Positions 57,346 through 64,000 of a DNA stretch of 64,000 bases are shown here, one piece after another; the first letter of the stretch is position 1; each line of letters starts with the position of its first letter. The position numbers and the translations under genes are program-made. The DNA is from Ochotona curzoniae (taxonomy: Eukaryota > Chordata > Mammalia > Lagomorpha > Ochotonidae): NCBI RefSeq assembly GCF_017591425.1, contig NW_024466512.1, forward strand, positions 13,271,001 through 13,335,000, written 5' to 3'. The notes beneath the pieces are model-generated. The model had not been told where the DNA came from and did not search any database. It saw only the letters and a list, made by a program, of their open reading frames with translations.

Positions 57346-58194
57346 GAGATTGGTGCTGTGCTGTCACAGAGCAGGGGATGCCTGGAACTACCATAATTAA
57401 AAGAGCCCTCAGAGACCTTATGGCTCTGCCAGCTCCCTGCCTTCTGACTCAGGTCTCCAGAGCCCAGAGAGGATGCTGTCTCCTGCTTGGAGCCCAGTGT
57501 TGGGGCGGTTTTGTCCTAATCAATCGCTGGAATTGACGCCCTGGGCCCCTGTAACCCAGCCGGCATGCAGACCCAGGCCTATGGGTGTGGGCTGCATGTG
57601 TTTTATTTCTTTTGCTTGCTCTCCATTCTTTCCCCATCTTTGTACTGTACATTTACTGTGGGTCCACCTGAAGTCCTCTTTCGAGGGGCAGGACTGGACG
57701 GTCCCAGCTGCATTTCTTGCCAGCAGAGCACACAGCTAGAAGACTCACCACCTTTGGGAACTTAGGTTCTTTCGCCTCACTCATGAGCAGAGCAGGCAGC
57801 TTCCCAAAGCCAGATGAGATGAGGGAACTGAGGGGCCTGTTCCGAACTCTCTTCCCACAAGACTTCTGCCTCTGAGATAAGCCATTGAAAATAGGGAGAA
57901 AAGCACAAGTTGTCTGTGGGCCAACCTATCAAGACATCACCATGAAGAGTGGCAGGTATCTGCCGATGTCAGCTGAGGTGGGATCAGCCACCCAGGAGTC
58001 CAGAGAGCATGACACCAAGGAGGGAGATGCCGTGACAGGTAGGGACAGAAGCAAGCTCTCCAGCCACTTGCTCAGCAGCAGGAGCCGGTGCCCGAGCCCT
58101 GGCATCATCTCGAGGTCTGATGTGGAGCAGGTTCACTGTAAATTCCTACTTGGTTTAACATGGATCGACACACTTTTTCTATGAAGGGCCAGAT

Positions 58195-58345
58195 GGTGAA
58201 TATATTAGTTTGCTAGGGTTGCCCTAACAAGGTCCCACACAGGGGCATGGAAACAGCAGGAATGTGTGACCTCACACCTCTAGAAGCTAGGAGCCTAGCT
58301 CAAACTGTTTGTGAGCCAATCATGGTTCCTCCTGAGCACAGCGAG
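58195..58345 (+). mobile_element. MaLR (MLT1-like) LTR fragment
   Basis: tatattagtttgctagggttgccctaacaagg, acctctagaagctaggagcc match the start of the MLT1-type LTR as I remember it. It is a solo, non-coding, 5' fragment of an ancient LTR. Confidence 0.5.
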
Positions 58346-59119
58346 GAGGCACTTGGTCCATGCCTGCCCCTCAGCTTTGGTTGGCTGGCTAGTTGCCTTG
58401 GGATGCCCTTTTGTACCTTCCTCTTCCCAGAATGCTCTGCATAAGGGCCCTTTAGTTACAACAGATGGGAGAAAACAACTTACTCCAGGATGACACCATC
58501 TTAACTACTTACAACTGCAAAGACCCTATGTTCAAATCAAGCCATGTTACTAGGCATCGGAGTGAAGACTTCAGTGGAGGATCAGCTAGCAGCCGCACAT
58601 CTCTGGGGCTCCCAGCCTCAGCTGCAGTGGCCAGTGGCCCTTGCCAAGTGAACGCAACCCCTGGCAATCCTTCCATGAAGCAGCGTGGCTACCTTCCAAT
58701 AAAACTTTATTGATAGACACTGGGAATCTGAATGTCACATAATTTTCACTTGTCAAAAAAAAAAAAAAAAGTCCCCCTTTGAACTTTTTTTTTTCCAACC
58801 ATTTAGAGATGTCAAATCTCTACAGGCTCAGTAGAATCGGGTGTCAGACTGGGTTATGCCTGGTGCCTGGGCTTTGCCGGATCCCAGTCCACTGGCTGAC
58901 AGCTACCAGGGGGGGCCCACCTCTGCGGGAGCTCACAGCGTTCCCTAAGCAACGCACAGGTTCCATGGATGGACAGGCATAGCCAAACTGCTCAACAGAG
59001 AAAAGGAAGTGCAGTTCCTGCCCTGTGGGAGCTTGCAGAGTCACAATGAGCAATCAATCACAGAAGGCTGACAACAAAGGCCGTAATTAGCGTAATGCCA
59101 GGGCAGGGATGAAGTGCTG

Positions 59120-59215
59120 AGTGCCCACAATCCTGGGCTTGCCTGGCGTGACCCGGGGCGAGTCACTCTATGACACTTGGGATTCAGTTTCTTCCCGGGA
59201 GTCAGCCGGCTCAGC
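59120..59215 (+). mobile_element. MIR-like fragment
   Basis: ggcgtgacccggggcgagtcactctatgacacttgggattcagtttcttcc follows the sense MIR core loosely. Confidence 0.45.
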
Positions 59216-59924
59216 AACACCCCCCAGGCTGCAGAGGACCCTCTCATTAAAGATTTTAGAGTACTTTGAAAAGGTGTAGTCGACAAAGGTTTCTGTGCAA
59301 GGAGATGCTGTTGGCAGGGGAGGTGAGCGGCGCTGGCTGGCAGGGGCCAGAGAAGCTGCCTGGAAATGTGCAGTGGCCGGTGGGAAAGTGGAGGCAGGCG
59401 TCCAGGAAGCCGCTGTCTTCCCAAGCCCGCCAGGCTTCTCGTTCCCACACACTGCTGCCTCTCTGAGCCTCCCGTTGACAGCCTCCCCAGCAGGGCCAAG
59501 CCTTCTCTCCTAGGTGGTAGCATAAACATCAAAAGGGAAGAAAGGGCGTCCCATTGGCTGGCTCGGGGATACCTCCCAGCCTGGGAAGCCAGCCAAGAGG
59601 CACCTGTCAGAACCTACTGATAAGTCCGATGGGTTTTGATCAGTGGTGTGTGGTTCCTCTATGTTGCCAAGCACATGCATCAAACTTCAGCTTGGGCACC
59701 GTGGCCACTACTATTCTTAAACATGGACTTGATGGTGACAGGGGGCCAGGAAGTGACAGGCGCTTTGCTGGCTACTGACTTGCAGATAGGATCAAGGCAG
59801 TTTGCTTCAATCAAAGGACTTGGAAAGAATTTGAAGAGAATTAAATAATGATGCTCTAGAAAGGGAAGGCACACTTAATTCCTCCCGAGTTTGCAGATTG
59901 TGAGAGCTGAGGGAAGATCTTCAA

Positions 59925-60035
59925 GCTCAAGTTCAGATTCCTCATGTCAGAGCTGAGGATGAGGAGGTCCTGTGTGGCAAAAGGGATGTGCCAAGGTCTA
60001 CCATGTGGGTCACAGTTAAATTCCTTGGCCTCAGT
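59925..60035 (-). mobile_element. MIR-like fragment
   Basis: ctcatgtcagagctgaggatgaggaggtcc and gatgtgccaaggtc in antisense MIR order; weak. Confidence 0.4.
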
Positions 60036-60767
60036 CCACTCTTGTTAAACTGTGACACTCACTGTCATCCAGGCAGTCAGCGCACAGAATGGCCCTGTGA
60101 AACCCATCAGCTGTCGCACCTTCTCCTTGCACCCAACCCAATGCCCCCTACCTAACACGATGAAGGAGCTGGGATGGCCAATGATGGTCCCCACATGTCT
60201 TCTGGTTGAAAGCAAGATACTCAATTCAAAGGCCACCCCTTTCTCTGACTTTACGTCCTGCCCCTGGCTTTGGTGCTAAAATGTCTTATTTTATAGTGAT
60301 GGTGATAGTAAATGACAAATTTTCTCTTTTCTTTTCTTTCTTGGAAACATACTTGCTCCATGGAAATTATTTTAACTTGTCAAAATAACAAATGGAAAAG
60401 CCTTCACCACTTTAAAAAAAAAAAAGCACTTTCCCAGAAACATGAGTTTGTGAATGCTGGAGCTACAATGTCCCACCCTATTCTTGGGTGGTTCTTCTTC
60501 CGGTCCCTGCAGCATGGTGCCTATGGTGATGGTAGCAGCATCCCACCCAGCTACAGTGGCAATGTCCCACTAGTGGCTCAGAGAAACTGGCCATGACTGT
60601 GGCCCAAGCAACCTTTGGTATTTCATGTACTGTGCGTTACTGACCATCCCAGTCATCCCTGAGCGGAGGCTGAGAGCATGGTCATTTCCCTAAATTCACA
60701 ACTCACCTCCCTAGCCTTACCTTCCCACTGCAGGGCATACAGATCTATATTTATTCACCTATTTTGT

Positions 60768-60905
60768 AACGATTTATTCATTTATTTGAAAGGCAGGAGC
60801 CTGGAATTCCATTTTGGTGGATTGCAGGCAGCCAAGCACTTGGGCCATCGTCTGCTGCTTTCTCAGGTTCATCAGCAGAGAGCTGTTTAGGAAGTGGAAG
60901 GAGCC
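60768..60905 (-). mobile_element. C-SINE fragment with internal deletion
   Basis: Antisense tail (aacgatttattcatttatttgaaaggcagg) is joined directly to the upper body (gcaggcagccaagcacttgggcc), skipping the middle. Confidence 0.7.
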
Positions 60906-62289
60906 CTCTGACACAGGGTGCAGGCATCCCAAGCAGTACTTCAATATGTTGTGCCGTGCCATCCATCCTGTGAGTCCCATGTTCCCTGCCAGGCTTTCTG
61001 CACTGACATGGCGGGTGAGTCACTGAAGCCTTTGTCATCAGATACAGTCTCTGGGCACATGGGCTTATTTTTAATACCGTGACACACTAGTTATTCAAAG
61101 TCAATTTACTCTTAGTGCTTACTGTACACAGGAATATTTCACCAGCTTTCTCCAATCACTGGCACACTAGGCGACTCATCCCTGGATTGCTCTGTTGTCT
61201 AAGCTGGATGGGGATGAGATACTGGCAGAGTGTGCGATGTCTGCTCAAATGTATGCTGATCATCTTCACAATCTTAAACCGACTTCACATACCCCAGAGC
61301 AGCATTAATCAGCGCTGGGCAGGTGAACCCAGGTTAAGAACGCCTCCTTGGAAGGCTCATTAGTGATAAGCAGAGGCTGACTCACAGTTCTTTGGGCGGG
61401 GTAGGATCAGATAGCAGGGGCCCCAGGTTTGTGCAGGTGGAGCTGTGTCACCTGCTCGCCTGGGAGTGGATTTTCTTCTCTTAGCCAGGGAGGAAGACCT
61501 GTAGGGATGAGCAAGATCTAGCCTGTGGCCTATAGGTGTCAGGGGAAGGGTCGGGGGTGGAGAGTGGGCTAGGGTGCCTGCCCTATTTTCTGACTTAGGG
61601 GGCCACTTGTGGCAGCTGCTGCAACTGAGTGGGCTCAGTGCCCGCGACCTTCTGATTGGCCACGAGAAGCCAGAAGTTGGATTGTCTGTGAAATCTTCCA
61701 TGTCTTAAATATGGCAACTAGTCGAAATTTTCCAAAACACTGGGTGGCCAAAGAAAGCACATCTGCAGGCCAGACTGCCTGTGGGCCTCGGGTCCACGAC
61801 CTCTGGCTCGTTATTAAGGAGCAAATGAAAAGGAGTGGTGGTGGTGGTAGTGAGGGCGTTCCTGCCTCACCTTCCTGAAGACTCCCTCCGAGGTGGGAGA
61901 AGTCCAGCCCTCTGACCCTGCAGCTCCCTGCAGTCTCAAGTTCAGCCTCTGCATGAACATCAATGACCAAGGTCTACACTGAGAGCAGCCAACTTAGCCC
62001 ATAACTGATTCCTAACCACAGAGTCAAAGGCCAGGTGAGGTGAACAGAAGCAACGAGGCAGCTTGCATGGATCCCACAGACTCTCACATGGCTGTGAGAA
62101 ATACAAGTAGAGGTCAAGGCTGGACAGCACCTCTGTGGCCTGCTGACCCATGCACAGCCTGCAGAACATGGCTGAGGAGTCTGCAGACAGATGGTGTGCT
62201 TATCAGCCACTGGGCCTGGAAGAAAACCAAGGCTCGGCTGGAGGTGGTGGGTTTAGTGATAAACAGAGGCTTGCAGACGAGCCTCTACC
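60906..62289. other. VTI1A intron, unique sequence
   Basis: No exon or repeat recognised; short frames only. Confidence 0.5.
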
Positions 62290-62430
62290 TGCAACCTGTG
62301 AGTGATCTTGGGTAAGCAAGCAACTACGCCTCAGTTTCCCCATCCTTACAGGAAACACAGGAAAGCATGGACGATGGCTGCTATAGACCAAGCCCGTACA
62401 TTCGATAAGAAAATAAGTTGCTAAGGAGTA
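62290..62430 (+). mobile_element. MIR fragment
   Basis: gtgagtgatcttgggtaagcaagcaactacgcctcagtttccccatccttac is a clear sense MIR core. Confidence 0.65.
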
Positions 62431-63399
62431 GAGAGGTCCAGAATTTACTCTTGGGTCCTTGCTTGGCTGCAAGGGCATAGGAAAAGCAATCACAAATGAG
62501 CAGTGAGCTCTAAGGTGACTGAGTCAAAAGCAGCCTGGTTTGCAAAGGAGGAGCCATTCTTCAGCCTGTCTTTCCCTGGGGCCCCTTCTCCAGGGCTCCT
62601 TGGCCTTAATTTCCGCAAGTGGCTATGAGGGCCCACCCCTACGTGGCCCTTGGACCCTGGCAGGCAGGGCTTGGCTGCATAATGGACTGTGGTTTTATCT
62701 TTTAGATATTGACTCAGGAAGCTGAAGCCATCACCCTTTCCAAATCTACCGCCAGGATGCCCAGAGACAAATTCCCAGCCCATCTTGGGTTTTGGACTGG
62801 CCTCATGCCTGACTTCCTTTGTATATAACATGTAAATGAGGACCGAGAGTGGATCACACAGAGGAACTACAGAGCTAAGCAGAAAGCGTCCACACCATTG
62901 AGAGCTGGCAACTTCAATGATCCCGTCTTTAGTTTGCCTCATAACCTTGAACAACTCTGTACCATGTGATAACTTGGAATTCTAGTTTTCCTATTTAACA
63001 AACAAAAGGAATCCTCCATCCTTTGGCTTGAATGCTCTTTTATGGCCAGCATAGGATGATTTCCAGAACGAACCCACATTTGGGTGCCGGGGGCCTCCCT
63101 TGGTGCCTCCGGTAGCTGGTGGCAGTGGATGGTGGGTCCTCTTTATTGGCGAGATATACAGCAATTGTCTTAATGACATGGGCCTCTTTTGTGAGAGCTG
63201 ACGGCATCCCCAGCAAACATTGGCTGCAAACACGCCAGCCGAGATGTTGCCGCGGTCACGGCCCTGCCTTGAACAATCTAAAGCATATTTCTCTCTGTAT
63301 ATATTTGCTTTTTCAGATGCTTTTAAGCTTGGGAAACAATCACAGCTAAGGCCATTTCTGGGATGGCACTAAAAGAACCTACTCGGAGACAGATGAAAA
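62431..63399. other. VTI1A intron, unique sequence
   Basis: No exon or repeat recognised. The 154-codon minus-strand frame at 62490-62954 is on the VTI1A strand but does not resemble any VTI1A exon. Confidence 0.5.
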
Positions 63400-64000
63400 T
63401 AATGAGAATCTTTCTGTCAGGAAAGATTTAGAAAATATCACGGGCATTATTAAAATTTAATTTTTTACTTGGCTTTTTGGTTCCCCTTTCCAGTGATAAT
63501 GAGGACTGCACACCTCCGCCTTGCTAGCACTTGTTTTGTGCAATAAATTCAGCCTTCCAGTCTGAAGACATTTCACACAACAGCTCTGACTGCTATAGGC
63601 TTATTTTTCACCCTGTGCTGTGCTTTGAGTCTTTCTGTAAAAACCAGTTCATGAGATAATTTTCCACGAGGCCAGTGGAACTAATAAAAATCAATTTTGC
63701 CCAACTGGTTCAGAGAGATCCCGGGTACAGCCAAGGCAGAACTGCTAAAAAGGGAGCGAAACGAAGGATCAATGTATTCGCTAACGGTTTACTTGATACA
63801 GAACTATCAAATTAGCTGACAGGGGATGGCTGGCTGTAGGAATTTTCCTTTCAGCCTGAACAGAACCCCTTTTAAAGGCCCAGAGAGAGTATTTCTTCCC
63901 CGTGGCTGGAGGTATTAGAGGGTAGCAATTCTTCCAATGAGTTGCCCGCAGCTGGGTGACAAGGCCACTCTGGCCTGACAGTGGTCTCTGCTGGAGCTGT
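63400..64000. promoter_or_regulatory. SINE-free AT-rich block in VTI1A intron, candidate conserved element
   Basis: The last 600 bases hold no recognisable repeat and many homeodomain-like cores (cattattaaaatttaatt, ctaataaaaatcaatt, atcaaattagctgacag). The block appears to run past the window edge. It could be an intronic enhancer; nothing in the sequence settles this. Confidence 0.25.

Larger units (their letters stand above)
51190..64000 (-). other. VTI1A: VTI1A intron (3'-most large intron, partial)
   Basis: All sequence from the microexon to the right edge lies upstream of the VTI1A terminal exon and is therefore intron. I looked for the SNARE-motif exon on the minus strand and did not recognise it. 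Human VTI1A is spread over hundreds of kilobases with very long introns, so its absence is expected. Contents: C-SINEs at 51.9, 53.85 and 60.77 kb, an LTR-like fragment at 58.2 kb, MIR pieces near 59.1, 59.9 and 62.3 kb, a G-quadruplex motif at 53.33 kb and a SINE-free block at the right end. Confidence 0.8.

Overview
This is mammalian nuclear DNA, most probably from a lagomorph and probably a pika (Ochotona). The evidence is about 30 copies of the tRNA-derived lagomorph C-SINE, on both strands. Several copies start with a 'gcctagtggctaaag'-type head that I associate with pika; rabbit copies usually carry a 'gcagcgggttaa'-type head. Ancient MIR and L2 fragments, microsatellites and large stop-rich intervals complete the picture. 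There is no bacterial-style gene organisation. Almost every open frame is chance, SINE-derived, or lies in a C/T-rich tandem array.

The only protein-coding sequence I can support is the 3' end of VTI1A, on the minus strand. Its terminal coding exon (50688-50781) encodes the last 30 residues, which are the membrane anchor of this Golgi/endosome Qb-SNARE. Upstream on the minus strand, 393 nt away, is a candidate 15-nt in-frame microexon (51175-51189). It has near-ideal splice sites and would add V-F-L-F-R just before the anchor. The 3' UTR probably runs to about 49,680, where an AATAAA (49701-49706 on the minus strand) is followed by a GU-rich element. Everything above 51,190 is VTI1A intron. 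Everything below about 49,680 is the gene desert that separates VTI1A from TCF7L2 in other mammals. TCF7L2 itself is not in the window.

Layout. 0-8 kb: very SINE-rich, about 15 C-SINE copies, including a foldback pair at 7.74-7.94 kb. 8-15 kb: mostly unique sequence, with two AT-rich, motif-dense blocks at 9.42-9.78 and 13.62-13.83 kb. 15.56-18.04 kb: a degenerate tandem array with higher-order periodicity, ending in a run of 16 A. 18-28.4 kb: unique sequence with scattered SINEs and an exact palindromic RFX-type X-box at 24.44 kb. 28.4-39.2 kb: no C-SINEs, many MIR fragments and one L2. 39.2-40.75 kb: a cluster of four C-SINEs. 40.75-51.9 kb: no C-SINEs. It contains the best regulatory candidate (46.83-48.16 kb), a CA minisatellite, a truncated U2-like fragment and the VTI1A exons. 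51.9-64 kb: VTI1A intron with a few C-SINEs, an LTR-like fragment and a SINE-free block at the right edge.

I found no new multi-gene system. The observations most worth checking are the VTI1A microexon, the composite alternating purine-pyrimidine/NRF1/E-box motif between it and the last exon, the 15.6-18.0 kb array, and the 47 kb element.
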